From: Promerops cafer
Taxonomy: Eukaryota; Chordata; Aves; Passeriformes; Nectariniidae
DNA length: 64,000 nucleotides
Assembly: GCA_013398275.1 (NCBI GenBank)
Contig: VZSE01013368.1
Location: forward strand, 758,236 to 822,235
Reading direction: 5' to 3'
Of this stretch, positions 48,148-63,600 are shown piece by piece. The stretch's first letter is position 1, and each line of letters starts with the position of its first letter. Below the pieces are notes generated by a model. That model saw nothing but the letters and a program-made list of their open reading frames with translations, had not been told where the DNA came from and did no database searches. Both the position numbers and the translations under genes were made by a program.

Positions 48148-50500
48148 GCAAGTTACCACGTAGTCATTTGTGGGATCTTCAGAATTCATATCTTTACTTT
48201 TTTCCAGGTCTTATAGAGAGAAGCAGCTGACATTTCATTGGTGTATGTTGTAAAACTCAGGGGAGATGGCCTTGAAATTGACAGGGGACAGAGCTGCTTC
48301 CTGTGACACGCCCACGCTCGTAAGGAGCCTTCAGTCCCACACCCACCTTGTCAGGTGGGGGAACCAAGGAGGGACCAAAGAAATCCCTGCTGGGATCTCC
48401 CACACAGGCTCACAGCTGCAGAGCAGGGTTCCAACCTGTGCTAGCAAAAACGTCCCCCAAAACTGCAGAACCATCTCTTGGGTGTCACTTGTCACATTTT
48501 GTCAGGGATTTTGCTGACTCCACCCAAGTTCACAGAGATGTGTAGATGGCAACCGAGATCCACTGATTAGCATACAAAGATAAATGTAGGAGAGAGGTAC
48601 AAGGTTCTTCACAAGTTAACAAACATTTTTTCCTCAATGTTGGACAGGTACATACAGAACTTAAAAAATTATCGCTTCAGTGGTGCATCATCTCTTTGTA
48701 ACACTTTCATATAAAGCTAAATATTTAGGTGTATAGCATCAATAACATTCATTACTGTGTGTCTCACTCATACCTTTAATGTTTGCTCTACCACTAAGTG
48801 TTTAAAGTACCAGCTGGGGATCCCATCTTCATAGGTAATCTTCAGTTTAACCATACTACGTATTTCACAGCAAATATTGAAAACAAGAAAGTGGACCATT
48901 TGATGATATTCAGAAACATTACCCAAATGTTCTTTGTGAAATATTCTGCCTGGAGAGCAGGTGAAGCATTGCTTTGCATTTTCAAGCTGTCTAGCAAACA
49001 CTCCTAGCCCATTAAGGAGGGAAACACTCTAGACAGCAACAGACCCCTTTGTCTCAAGGGATTTTTGGTTTGGGTGTTTTTGCAGGTTGGGAGAGGACAA
49101 ATAAAGATATACTGCATTATTACTGTTATTTTGAATCTAAAATGTCCCTTTACCTCAAGTTAACAAAGCCTATAGCAACCTACAGCCAACATTCAGGCTC
49201 TTTCAGCTTTTTTATTAACCTTATGAAATTAATCACCATAATTCCTTACCAGCACCAGGCAAATATGATCTCACATGTCAGAACAGGACACTCATGGACA
49301 GTGGAAATCCCAGGATTTAGTCTCTCTGTCCCCATGGTAATTCCCTAATCATTGGCTAATAATGCTGCATAAAATTAAGATTTTTCCAGTTTCAAGAAAC
49401 CAGAATCCTCCTCTACGTGATCACCCTACAACTGTAGCTCATATTAACTCATGCAGACAATCCTGGAAAAAATTCCATTTGCTACCATAGAAACCAAAGA
49501 TGTGGACTCTAGACCCATCCCTTGAGTTTAATCCATTTAAGACTGAAGTACATATTTGGAGGCAATGAGGAACAGAAAATGTATTTCGGGAAGCTGTCTT
49601 TGAAGAAGAATAAAAGGAGGAAATGAATGTAAATCCACTGGATGGTTTCTGCATTGACTAGGACAAAATGATAGAAGTCCCAGGGAGACAGAGACTGCAG
49701 CATTTCTGGAGCCCTGCACAGAATTTTCCACCTATAGTGCTCTATAATCTCCATCATCTGCAAGCAAAACCAGGATAAATTCGCTCACACTGCCAAGCAA
49801 TTATTCCTACCAAGAACTCTTCTGATGATACTGCTATTGGGAGAAGTGGCAAATGCAAGGGCCATTTGTTCAAGCCTCTTCTCACTTTTTCTATTCTTTC
49901 AGTTGATTCTTCTCCTCCTTGACCTATTTTACAGACTCTAGAAAAAGTGATAAAACACCTAGAGACACAACTCGCCTTCCTTGTAAATATTAAAATTGTA
50001 AACAAAGGACATCAGATGGCTCTCAAGGAGCCATTTAAAGTTTCCTAATGTACAATTAAAAAACAACTTTCTAGTTTCAATAATTGGAAAAAAAAGTTTT
50101 GCTTGCCAAACCATCACAAATTCATTTCTTTTGTTGGTGTAGAAATCTTTGCTTGATTAATACTGTAAGTCTAAAAGATTGAATATGATAAGAGGGGTCA
50201 CAGAGCTGCCCCGTGCACAAAACTCAGGTTCAAATAAAACAAGGCATGCTACTCTCAGGTGAAAAGGAACCTGATTTCATGGCGAGATGAACAGCATAAA
50301 AGATGAGCTATAAACCCACAACAGCTTCATGTGAACATCAAAATATATTGTCTTTATGTTAGACAACGTGAGTGAAAAGCAATAGCTTCCAATAAGGGTG
50401 TTTTAAAATGTTGAGATGCATTTCAAACTCTACTGAAGTTGCCCTTGAAACATCCACTGCTGTCTGTGCAGCACCAAAAAGATGAATATTCATTTTTGCT

Positions 50501-50523
50501 TGTAGTGCAGAGTTAGCACTACA
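50501..50523. repeat. 8-bp inverted repeat, 7-nt spacer
   Basis: The arm TGTAGTGC is followed by a 7-nt spacer and the exact reverse complement. Could be chance. Confidence 0.6.
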
Positions 50524-53500
50524 CTGAAATATAAACATACCCCCAACACTGAAATTTGCTGAACGTTTGTACTATGCAAATTTCATACTGCTAATAGATA
50601 GATGCATTGTTTGGTACATTGAATTTCTCTGATATGTGTTCTTTCTTCAGCATCTGGTGGGTGTATGGAGACACACTGAATACACTGTTAGTCTGACTTC
50701 CCACAGGGACTAGGCACAACTGCATCCCTGAACTGCAGGCATAAATTTCAGATTACAGCAAAGTTTCAAGTTCCACTGCAAAAGACATTTTTGATACTAT
50801 GACATCTAAATAGACAGAGAACTGCTATCCTTACAGAGAATAGGAAAAAAAATATGTGAATTCTAAACTGACACCCGTACAAAGTTTATATCAAAAGATG
50901 CAAACTGAACTAGAAGCCTTTGAGACCCAATCTATGCCTTAATCACAAATCTGTCCTTTCTATGCCATAAAATGGAAAATCTCCCCACCTGCCTGTCAGC
51001 CAGTGACAGCATTATAAGAGGATTAAAGATGAAAGGTTTACAGAGTTTTTTAAACTGCAGATCTTAGAGATTCTTTGCTTTCTCTCTCATGAAGATTTTA
51101 TATTTGTTCTCACTTTGTATTTCAGTTTTCCTGATCTAAAATGAAAGTCATTGAAACTGAAATGTATGTTTTGCTCTTTATGCACTGAAAACACAGCAAA
51201 GCAAGCTGTCAGTGAAAATACAACTGTGAACAACAAACTGCTTAGAGCAAAGAGGAGGCGAAAAGGATTCTTGCATAAGAAATAGAAATAATTAAAAAGA
51301 GCAAAACCAGTATGCAACCAACCAAGCAAAGCAGCCTATTATGCAAACATAGAAGTTTTCAGTTTAATTAAAAATACGTGAAGAATCTGAATATCCCTTA
51401 GAGCAGATCAGTAAATATTTTTTGTAAATGCTCCTGAATAAATGAGTTGTTTTTAACAAATTCTGCAGCCCTTATAATTTTCCCTGGGACTACTCACAGA
51501 ATAAAGAATGACACAGTGCAAGTCCTAAAGTTATTCACAATTATACCAACTAGGCAAGTTCATTTGCCTTTTCTTAAAGACATGCAGAACTCTAATAAAT
51601 TTTGTGGGAGGGGAGAAGAGGGGTTTTACCGTGGCTAAAAGTGCATTAGGACTTCAATGTCTGAATGTGCAAATCTGGAGAGGAAGTATCTTAATGGCAA
51701 TGTGATACAGAGCCTTGCACCCCAGCTGATGCAGTCACAAACTGTGATTATTTTCCCTGTCTCTTAGACCCCCACAGATGTCTGTCACAGTGCATGGAAA
51801 TCCCACTTGCACCAGTACCAAACCTGCTGATAGTGCACTGCAGCCCTGCACGTGCCCCAGGCCAGAGCAGAGCCAGAAGAGTGTCTCACTAAGAGTGGGA
51901 AACAGATCAGGTTATATCACATGTACACCAGCCAAAACCCCTGACCTGTTTTCTTCTCAAAATCACTTGGAAGCTTGGAAGATGCAGCAGAACATTGGCA
52001 CTGGTGTGATGTGGCCACACAATATAAAAGGTGAGCTTCTGCAAGCCAACATTTTCTGTCTACAGTGAATTTAATGGATCGGTTCCCAAGCTGTGGGTCT
52101 TTGTAGGTTGCTTCTTCACTTTGAAACAAAACTCCAGGGGTGATGAGAGGTGGCAAGACTGACTGATTCTACTGCATCCCATGGCTATATTTTCTTAATA
52201 AACCGTAGCTGTTGCCTGAGATTGTCACCCCAAACATATTTTCCAAATTCTTGTGGAAGAAACAGGAGGGAGTGTTTCAAGCAAACTCCTTTAATCAGGA
52301 CAAAACCTTGTTAGCCATCGCAGTCTCAAATACTGCTTGCTTTTTTAGGAATACAAAGGATCATTTTGAAAGTGACACTTCTAAAGACCCCAAGATGACA
52401 CTGTGGTTTTGTTTTACATCTCTCTCTTATTGTACTTCTGCAGCTCCCCGAAGCTTTGACATCAGTTTCTAACAGCACAGACATACTTGATTTCTGTTTT
52501 CTCTTGACCAAAATGTCAGCAAGTCACAGCCATTGCTCCATTATATTGTATTTTGGCAGCACTAAATGTAGAGTGGCTGGACTCCACATGCCTTTGCACC
52601 TCAATGTCTCTGGTTGAAGCAGCATCCTGAACCATCACCCTGCACACAGGGCACTCTCTAACAGTCCAACACATCCTAATTTCACAATGGAATTATTTCA
52701 ATCAGACTAAAAGACCATATATATCTCAAAGTTCTTAACACGGGCAGCAATCTGACCTATTCGTAGGATTCCAGGAATTTGCAAACCTTTCTTAACTTCC
52801 TGTTTTGGAGAATTACTGGACTGTGCTTTGCTTCTCCTTTTTGAGCCTCCAGCTCTGCCATTAGGAGCCTAAACCTTTGAGTCTCTTGCAACTAACTGGC
52901 ATTAGTTGCCACTGTAAATACAGATCAATAAAATAATTTTATACATTATTACTATTTTGTTAATTTTCAATATCCAGTACAAACAAGAAATGTTCTAGAA
53001 GCAAGCTCACATTAAAATGTCCATATTGTTTATTCTGGCATCAGGAAACATTCTGTTCCCTATTTAACTTCTCTAAATTTCTTGATTAACCTAGAAATTT
53101 GCATGTATTGCACATCAGTGGATTGCTTTTAACTCTTAAATAAGTTAATTTACTAAAATCAAGACAGCTTTTTTCCTCTAGTTTCTATAATCTTGATGGA
53201 GCAACATCTAAAAATCAAAACTGAAAAAAATTAAAACATCTTTCCTTAAATACACCTCTTTTCTTATTAATAAAATTAATTCCATGCTTAAGATATGAAT
53301 AGAACAGCCATACACAAACATTGTGGTAAAAATTAATTTAATTGATTTAGCCTTTTTCTCACTCAGAACTACCTATATTTTAAGAGCTCATTACAAGTTG
53401 TACACTGCAGCCTATAGAGAACTCTCAAAATGTGTATTGGTTAATTCAAGTGTTCAGTCTTTGTGCCCTGATCACCAAACTCAGATTAGATTAATTCTGT

Positions 53501-56500
53501 TCCTGATTGTTTGATTTGACCTTTGTAAACTATTTCTAGTTGTTGAAATCAGGTTTTGGTTATACAAATCTTAGCACTACATAAAAAATTACGTTTAAAA
53601 AGCATTCACACAAAACAAATCACATTTCAACAAAAATTATGCAGAGGGAGCACATGAGGGGCAATATGGTAGATATAGGTAGTATTCTAGTCAAAAGTCT
53701 AAATATGTAGAAATTAATTTATCCTTCTACATTTCAGCTGCACTCATGAAGCTCCAAGATTCCTTTTTCTGAAAAGGGAAATGCACACCCAAGAGCCCCA
53801 TTGCTTCCCTGCTCTGGGGTTTAGCCTGCGCCAGAGAAACGAAGGCAGGCAGCTGATGTGTTCCATTTCTCTCCAGCCTACACACAAGTTGATTTTGTTA
53901 GAAACTTCTGAAACACTAACAGTTACCTAGACTGGAGAAACACAAATACAACACCTATTCAGTTGTAGGAATTCATTATCAATCCCCAAACTGTGATTCT
54001 GCCCAAGTCCTCCTACCATAACTGCTGTTTCCAAATTTAAGAACAAGAGGTCTAAAGCTGTGGGGATTCCAAACAGACATGAAACAAAAAAACCTCCTCA
54101 TTTTAAACATGTAATTTTTGAAGAACAAGAACAACAAATCCATTAAAAGCCAAGAGGTGGTATTTTCCAGCTTTTGTAATGAAGTAAGTTGTCCAAATGC
54201 CAAAGATGCATTTGAAATTGTGCAAATTATATTGATAGCCAAATATAACATATAGATAACTATTGTCTCTGCCTATGAACTATTTAGAATAGGTTATTTT
54301 ATGCAACGTGTAACTTTAGACCTCCAGTAAGTGTGACTATTAAACATTTTGTATACATATTTTTATCTGTTCTGAAGCACTACAACACTAACAAAAAACA
54401 CCAAACCTAAAAGTACATTTCAATTTTCCTCTGAAGAAAAATTTTTAATGTTTCATTTTAAAACTGTTGATGTTTTTCTATTTTCTCTTTAGTTTCCTGA
54501 AGACAAAAATTTCTTTCTTTTGAAAAAAATTATCTCAAATTTATTCATGAATTAATTTAGGAAAAGCACCTGATCTCATTTGTGGGCTTTCTGTAATCCA
54601 TTCTGCTCCTAGAGTCTCTTGATTATTAATTAATTGGGAAAAAACAGAATATCAGGGACTGATTTAGAGAGGAGAAGTTCAAGACATGGATCTACTGAGA
54701 ATTTGTAATTCGTAGCGTGACAGCAGCAGCATTGACTTACACTAAGATCCTAAGATTATTCAAGAATTATACCCATCAGCGGGGAAAAGTTTATCCTGGG
54801 AAAATCTGCTTTCTGGCTAGCTCTGCAAATTGCTTGTTGCCACTGCAGAGACTTTTCAGGTGTTTATGAAACACCTGGTGGTCTGGGAATAGCCAGTTTG
54901 GACTTCTCTCTCCAAAACAGTGTCATATTATGAAATTAAATACAATTGAATATGAATCTATTATTTTCTTCTCCATTTTCAAGCCAAATTTATATTTAAA
55001 AGGGTTTTAACCATGTACTCCATTCATACTACAGACAATGTTTTGCTGACACAAGATGCCTGTACATTATTACCTCTGCCTGACCAAAGTTGCCTGACAG
55101 AGTGGGAATATTTCAAACTCAAAGGCTACTTTTCACAGGAAAATTGAAGAAAAGAGCTAGGTCTAGCTGAATGTCAGAGTCTGACTCCTGAATGTCTGAA
55201 AGATAATGCAGGGAGATACTTGGTAAGGGCTGCTGCAGGCAGGAGCTTTATTTGAATTTTCAGTGAGACTAAATCAGCACCATCATTAGAAAAAGTAGGA
55301 CTCCAAAGCATAAGATATTTAATTAACATTTCACTCCAAATGACTGATTTTCCACATCAGGGTTCATGTAAGCTGCTCCTATAGAAATTGGCACTGCCAC
55401 CATCTGCTCTGTGGATGAACAGCAAACTTCACAGCTCTCACCTTGGGGGAGCAGGAAGTTCAGATACTCGCAGAAAAGTGGTTTTCAGAAAGCTTTTCAC
55501 TCTGGCTGCAGTCCAGGAAAACGGCCCTTTGTAATTATCTGTGCAAGAATCCATCGGGGAGGGACAGCAAGCCCCGAGCTCCTGGGCTGTCAGTGACCTA
55601 GAAAAGGCAGCGGAGCACTGACAGCTCTGCCGGCCCTGCCTGGAGCTCGCACTGCACAGCAGAGCACAGCCAGAAAGATCAGCCACTGCAGCGTCTTCAG
55701 AGGCAAAACTGGAATTCTTCTTGCAGCTAAAGGACCAAGACTACAATGTTCAAGTTACCTAATTTTGTCTTCATTTTTTTTTTTCATAGCTTCTGAGCAC
55801 CACAGCTTCAATTGCCTTCAGATTTAAAATTCAGGTCATTAGAAGCGACCAAAACCAGTTTTGGGCCAAGTGCCCAGTACCAGTTAGGTATTAAATATTA
55901 TTACTGAGGCAGGAAAGAAGAAAGGGACCTGCTGGAGAAATTTTGACTAATAAGCACTGCCAAATAAGCCCAAAAGGTCTCTGAAAAATTGCCTAAAATA
56001 CTTTTAAAATATAATGGATATGGCTGAAAAGACAATTGTATTAAAAGAATAGAGTGTGATTTTGGGGGGAAAAGAAAAGAAGCAATGAGGATATGTAATG
56101 AAAAGAGTTTTTAAATGCCAGAAGATTGGGTTCAAATTGTGTTGCCTAAACTAAGTACAATGCCCTTAAACATCAGCACAAGCAAATAAAGCACTACACA
56201 CTGCTGACAAAAAAGGGCTTGTAGATCTAAATGGAAGCTGAAAAAAGTATACTGGAGTAGCAAAGAGAGTTTTCCTGTTTGCTTCTCTACAGTCAGAACA
56301 ACTGAAAAAAACACAGCAAGTCAATTCTCTAACTTGTTTTTCAAATTCTCCAGAGCTAGCACAAGCAAATGAAACAGATTTAAAACCAGGTCATGTGGAG
56401 TATGCAATTCCTAAAGCTTGACTTTGAGGAGGGAGGCATATTTAGATGTCTTCCTCATTGCACTGCTATAGTTGGAGTATTTTAAATTCAAGCATTGCTT

Positions 56501-59500
56501 TGTATTTCTGCTTTCATAGACAAAAAATGCTATGACATTACTCAAAAAATTACATTACAAACCTCTGATTATTTTATTAGAACTAATTTCTCAAAAAGCA
56601 CAGTTTGCTGCTCCAGACCTCTTCCTACTTGTTTCCTTGCCCACTTATATCTGCTCTGGTTTTTAAGTCTCCTAAGAAAACAAATAAGAAAAAATATGCC
56701 ACTCTGCCAAATCCAACCCTTCATCCTTTATTACTTTTCCTGACTCATGAAAAGATTTTATTCTCTTGAAGGTGACAAACTACACAACCCAATCTAATTC
56801 TCAAAAGGTATTTTTTAAGGCAGTCATTCAAAGCAGAAATAAATGAAGTGGCAGTTGTGTAGGAGGAATGGTTGACAGAAAATATCTGAATGGTTGACTG
56901 AAACCCCTCTAAGTGAAACATTCAGTAAAGTGATACCAGAGTTCTAGAAAGAGCTGTCCATTCTCAAATATCTTTTTGGACATTATCCTATGGCATAGTC
57001 CTAATGGACTTTCATTCCCTTCTGTGTTTGCCAGGTTCTTGTTACTCTGTGTGCCCAGACCAATTTTTCAAGCCCCTTGTCAGGGATTTAGGTCCTTTGA
57101 TGTGCCTGGCTTGTTTTCAGACCAGACAACTCCTCAGAAAGGCATTTTCCCAAGCTGTTACACTTGAGTACTGTAAGAGAAAGCTTTCTGCCAGTCACTC
57201 ACACATCTCCCACCTCGTGCCAAGGTGACTGCAGCTGGGACAGGGCTTGGGCAGACAGTCTGCTGCCAGCTGCAGAGCAGTTGTGTTTGCACTGAAATGC
57301 ACTTCCTGGCTACACACATCAGTGAGAAAACCTTTTTGCCCATCTTCTCATGAATATCACTACCCATTTCATAGAAAGAGGGTTTGTCTCTTTTCAAGCC
57401 ATCTACATCTTCATACAATATAGAACCTGTTCAATGGCAGGCATTTGAAAACTTTATTGTTTGAACAAACACATTTTCATAACCCTTTTTGTAAAGTTAT
57501 AGTTTGATATTGATACTTCTACTGACAGATACCAAGCCTCTGTTAAACTTGAATAGAAATATGCCTCTGTTCACAAACAGAAAAAAGCATTTCATTGCTT
57601 AGATTAAGCATAAAGCAGAGCAAAGTAGAAAATGTTCCAGTGTCTTTCCTCTCATTCAGGCTGACCGAAACAAAGACAATAAAATTTTTAGAGTCATAAA
57701 AAATAAAAAAGTTAGGGAAGAAGGTATTCCTTTAAGTTAAATGGTCTACTCTCCTGCCTCAAAGCAGGTTCAGATATGCCTAGCTACATATTCCCACAAA
57801 TTTATCTAATTTTCCCTAAAGACTGGCAGAGATGCAGAATCTGCATCCATTGATGCAGAGCTGTTTTGAGCTATAGAGTCAGTTACTTATTCCTCTTTTC
57901 ATTCTCAGGCTGCCTGTGGTCCCTTTTATCAATTGAAATGTTCAATCCTATCCCTTAGCAGACAATTCCAAATCCATGAATACCATTTGGAGTAGTTATC
58001 ACAAGTGCTTCATGTTCAAAATATGTATGAGGTGTTAATAAACTAAGTAATGCAATGTAATTTTTTAAAATTTCTGATTAGATGATTCATATAAATAACC
58101 AATACTGCTTCAAGTGAGTGCATTCTCTTTGCTGCAAATTACATTTAAATTGCAAATGTATTTCTGTGGACTTTTGGCTTAGCCTTTTAATCCAACAAGA
58201 ATACAGTAAATAAGTTTCTTACCTTGAATATTAGAGAAAAGTTAACAGACGAAAAAAGAAACAGCATGTAAAAATTTTAAATATGAGAAAGTATTTCCGG
58301 GTTTGTTTCTCTTTAAGGTAAATTTTCAATCATACTTATTCAAGAACACAAAATGGTTAAAATCCAAGAGTTTGTTGCTCAACACTTATTTAGCTTACTG
58401 ACAGGGCTAGGGTGGCTTACTCAGTTCTTGCTTCCCACCCCTGCTTTGCTACCTTCACCTTAATGAAAAAACCAAGATTTCTAATCATTCTTCATCTCCA
58501 AATAATGCTCTACAATGGAGGTTCCTAACCTGGGTATTTGAAGAATTTGAGGAAATTACTTCATGAAGGCCTATATAAAAATATCTATCTTTTCTATAAA
58601 ACAACCAAATGAAATGAAATGAAACAATATTAAGCATTTATAATATACAACACTGTCACTGGAATAAACCCAAGTAAAAAAATAGGAGGGAAAAAACCAT
58701 TAGAAAAATAGAGGTTTCCTGTAAAGTTGCTAACTTTTCTGCTAGTGTAACTTAACCAGTGTTAAGAACATATTTTTTTTTTTCTAATTGAGATAAAAGC
58801 AGTAATATAATCCCTAATTCCAGATAGACTTGCATTATTGTAATATGTAATATGATTTATTCCTCTTCCTGTTATTCATAGCTGCTGGTTTTGTGCTTTT
58901 GCTGTAGTGAAAAAGCTTCTTACCAAAACAACTGACTTGTGTTTTCTTGCCTGTGGATGCTCACAGATCTGATTTCTATCTTAGCTTGCAGAAGCAGCAC
59001 GGTGTTACTTCTAATTAATAACATTTCTTATTTCTCCTATCTATATATGTCAGTGAGATTCCAATCCCTCTCAGTACCCTCTCTAGGATGCAGTTTGGGG
59101 TTTTGGCTTTTTGTTTGTTTTCTCAGGAATGTATTTCCACTTGAGCTCCAGCTGTACAGCTGCCCCACAGACTCCTACTGCACACCATTGTGTCCTATTT
59201 ATTCTCTTCACTTGACTGCTTTCCTTATGCTCTATAGTTTCTGACTCAGCTCAACTTTTGAAAACAAGGAAGAAATGAGTCTCTGTGTATGCTTGGGAAT
59301 CATCTTCAGTGCTGTGATACGAAAATTCTGGGCTTTGCCACTGTTACTGATACCCATTATAAAAATAAAACAGGCAACTGCTTCCCTCACCAAATATTTA
59401 CTGTGATGTGAAGTTGCTAAGTTTCTAATTCCCTTTGTACACAGGAGGGTCCTGGTAGAGCAGCATTAGCATAAATCTTACAAGATCATAAAATTGTCAA

Positions 59501-59838
59501 ATAATATCTTATAACAACAAAGTATCTGGCATGTCTAGATATTATTATCTTCATAAAATGCATGTTCTTTGGAACTGTTTTACAGTTAAATAGATTCGTG
59601 CTGGTATTAAGGACTTACAGGAAAAACTGCCCTAAATGTCTGCAGGATCCAAAACACAATAAACCTTTAGTTACGAGATATGGAATGCAAAAAATTAAGA
59701 TATAAAAATATTTTTTCTGTAACTTTTTCTGACATTTGGATCAGAGCAAACCATAATACTCTGGTGTTTTCATGTACTGTCCCCTATGTAATAAAAATTA
59801 GGATAGAAAACTTATAATGGATTAGTGCTTCTTACATA

Positions 59839-59865
59839 TAAGTAGATTTTGTCCAAATCTACTTA
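59839..59865. repeat. 11-bp perfect inverted repeat, 5-nt loop
   Basis: The arm TAAGTAGATTT, the spacer TGTCC, then the exact reverse complement. A stem of 11 bp would form if transcribed. It is too short for a microRNA precursor by itself. Confidence 0.8.
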
Positions 59866-60625
59866 ACATTATGCATTCACTTCACATGAAGACTCCTGGG
59901 ATATTCTTTGTATGTGTGTTTACTTCTGAGCTGCCTTGCAATGATCTAGCCCATGTAACTCAGTAAGCTCCACTGCTCAAAATCCTGTATTTTTTTCTGT
60001 GTCATTTGGGAAAACAATATTAGAAAAGTATTTATTTCATTTTATTATTGTAGTCTATGAAACTTTATCCTTCCTCAGTGCCATCACCTCTAGTTCCCTA
60101 TTTCTATCTGTGTTTCTTCCTCTCTGCTTTACTACTGAAGGGTGGAAAAAGTGTTTGCTGAATACTGGGAGAAAGCATAATTCTTTCAAAAACATAAATG
60201 TATAATTATTCCTGCTTTAACAGCTAGTAGAAATGGAACTCTACTTGTACAAATATTCTTCTGCTTCTTTTCCTTTTTTTTCTCAGCTTCATTACTGAGC
60301 TGCATCTTTTATCACAAGACAAATCAAGGTTCCCGATCCATAACCAGAACAGCAACTCAGACTGTAATTGTGAATAGGAGCAGATTTTTTATATTGCTAA
60401 CTAGGAACAGACAAACAAATGTTCCATCACACAAAGAAATACTGTGCTTGGCAAACAGATCAGTAAAATTCAAATTACAATTGCCTTGCAGTTTATGGAT
60501 CACAAGCCTTAAATATTGCATTTTGTTGAACCTATGTGGTACCAATCTTTCATAAAATAAGAAAAATCAGCAAGAAAAAGTTGTGTGAGTTAAGAGATAT
60601 CTACCTTATATTGGGCAGGATCCAA

Positions 60626-60647
60626 TTTTTTTTTTTTTTTTTTTTTT
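60626..60647 (+). repeat. poly-T run, 22 nt
   Basis: Longest homopolymer in the window. It could be the tail of a - strand retro-insertion, but the sequence on its right (read as the insert) matches no family I recognise. Confidence 0.85.
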
Positions 60648-63600
60648 AAACACTGTTAAAATACTAACATTGTTAAAACTGGCATGTAGCTCCAACCATT
60701 CCAATTTTCATTATTCTCTGTAAAGTTCCACACAGTTTGCACCTAAGCCGGATAAAGAAGTCTGGTCTGTTTTCTTGTGAATAAAAATGTAAGACTAAAC
60801 ACTAAAATCCCCTCAATCTTTGAGGTAACAGACAACCTCCCTCTGAAAGACACTTTTTCCAAGCAAGTATTGTTCTACTGTACAGTCCTGGAGGCTGTCT
60901 TTGACCATTTTAGGAGTAGAGGACAGTCAGAAAATGAGCCAGACAGGAGCTAAGTCTCAGGGGGCACCAGCAGCCCTGCTGGGTCCAGGTGATGACTGGA
61001 TTCTTCCTTTACACCAGCAGTGTAAGGGTTCTTCTGAAACACTGTGCAATAGCATCCTTTGTGAAGATGCATAATTTGTTTAGTTTTATGCTGCTTTTTC
61101 AACATGATTTATTTAATAAAATATTGATCTGTATAACTAGATGAATATCTGGAACCTTGGAGTCTTTTTCTAAATGAGAGGAATCTATTTCCAGTGTTTA
61201 TAAAAGCACTATCAGGTACAAGTACAGAAGTCCTTGCTTGCTTTTCTTTAGATGATGAATAATAGCAAACAGCTCTGTTGCCATCCCATAACTGAGGCAC
61301 AATTAGACACTGAGCAATTACTAGATCTAGCAGAATAACACATGATGGGGTATTCTAATATCACCCTTACTTGTCCTGTTTGTAAAAAATGTTGGAGAAA
61401 TTACAGGAGGACCATCACTTATTCTGTATGACCTGATATTAAGCTTCATTATTTTTCACAATCATAAAAATTTTCTGTCTTTAAATTCATCCTCTTCTAT
61501 GTTCCAAATGGCAAAAGAAGGTCACTGTGTTCTACGCTTACCAGACTGCTAGGTTACACCTGAGAAGCTTGGAATCTGTTCTCAGGTGTCTAATTTAAGT
61601 ACAGTGGGACTCCCTGGAAGTCCAAGCAGATTGGGCTGCCAAAAGCTGCAGCCTGACGTGCCTGCTGCCAGCCTGAATGTCATCACAGCTCCTCTGGTCA
61701 CTGCCAGCACAAGGACACGGAAAAGCTCTCGGGATTCCAAGGGGAACCTGCACAGTGCAGCTCCCCACAAAATTGGTACAATTTAACCCCAGCCAGCAGC
61801 CAGGGGCCACGCAGCCACTGCTTCACCCTCTCACAGTGGAGAGGGGGCACAACTGGGAGTGTAAAAGTGAAAAGACTCAGTGGGTGAAGAGGAGAAAAAG
61901 CCCTGACACTGTGCAAGCACTGCTCAGCAGTACCTAAAACATCCCTGTGCTAGCAACACTGTTTCCAGCACAAATCCAGAACACAGTTAAAATTAACTCC
62001 ATCCCAGCCAAAGCCAGTACAACACCACACACTCTCTGATCAATAAGGGGCAGTGGTGCCAGAAAAAGTTTCAGCAGACAAAGAGATTCGCCAAAAGAAG
62101 CAAAGCAGAGTACCCTACACTTCCTTAGCTGCTTTCTGAGGGTGCATAACTAAGCCACTGTGAAGATAAGCAGATAATATCTGGACATGCCTGATTAATT
62201 TTATGGGGTTGGAAAATATCTCGTGATTTAACAATATGCAAATTAGTTGCCATTCTCAGATACCAGTGATGCCCTGAGTTAGAATATCTGGATGCTTCTT
62301 GCTTATAGAAACAGCCACTTGCAGGTCCTGTTAGAAGCCTATGCAAATTCATATTTCAATCCATCAGTCAGATAAGCCATTTGATGTTGGTTTTTTTTAA
62401 CTAAACTGCTTAGGGCATCTGAACTAGTGGCTGTGGTTGCCTGGGAGAAACCTGGCTGCCAACATGGCTATCAATTGCAAACCCATTATAAAACACTCTC
62501 AAACAAATCAACATATGTTTTGCCCTCCTGGTCTTCCTGCTGTCCATAAAAAGAGTAACTTCTTAATCTGTATGGGGACTGATGAGGCAGGAAATTCTAG
62601 AATCTTCAATACTGATCTTGTAATAGATTTACACCTCTATTAAGAACACTAAAATAACTTGAGGTAATGTGCACTAACATTTGTGAGAACATCTGTACAC
62701 TACCATTTATAATCCATGTGGAAGTCAGAGCAATCTAGATAAGCACAATAAACTTCAAATGAGAAAGAAACTATTACAACATTTGCTGACCTTCACAGCC
62801 ATAAATCCTGCTTGGTCAGGACCGTGCCTATTTTGCAATATATCTGTCACATGAAAGCTCTACTGTGCAGCCATTTATGCCCCAGATCATTACTTCTGTA
62901 AAGAATTTCTAGAATTTTATTCTAGACAAATATAAGATAATGATATTTTTAAAATAAAATATAGTTCCTCCTCTTTGTAAGACTAAGGATTTGTCTATTC
63001 ATATATATAATTAACTCCCTAACAGAGCTGCTCTCACTGCCAGATCACATCTACTTTTTCTTTCTCAGCTGCCTTATAGCGTGGTGAAGTTTATTTTTGA
63101 CATCACAAGCTTTAAGGCTTTAATTTTCTTTTAATCTTCTATGAAGAAACAAAAGATTCACTCTCTTCTCTAGCACCTTACATGAACACAACTTAAAAGA
63201 TCATGTCATTTCTCATTTAGCTTACACATCCATCATTCTTTGTCCTGGGATGGTACAGATGGAATGGAGTTGGTCTAAATCTGTGCCTCGTGCAGTGTCC
63301 ATAGACATCACAAATTGGAAAGTAACCTTACTGTAAGTCTCACTTGTAGGACTCATCCATGTTATAAGCAGGTTGAATTAAAACACTTCACAATCAAATT
63401 AAAATTAAAAACCATTCACACTTGAGAAATAAAATGGAATAATCTCTTAAAATGTGTAAATATTCCTGGGCATACCTTGTGCTAACACACAAGAAAACTA
63501 CTTAAAAACTTATTTTGACGTCCTTTCTTTAAAAGCCTTTCACTAAGTCTGGGGGCCAGTGCTACAGTCAGCACAATGTGATTTGATTGCAGGGCCAAGT

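Noticed and set aside
60605..60650. T22 run as the tail of a processed pseudogene
   Set aside because: No gene-like sequence adjoins it and no target-site duplication could be found by eye.
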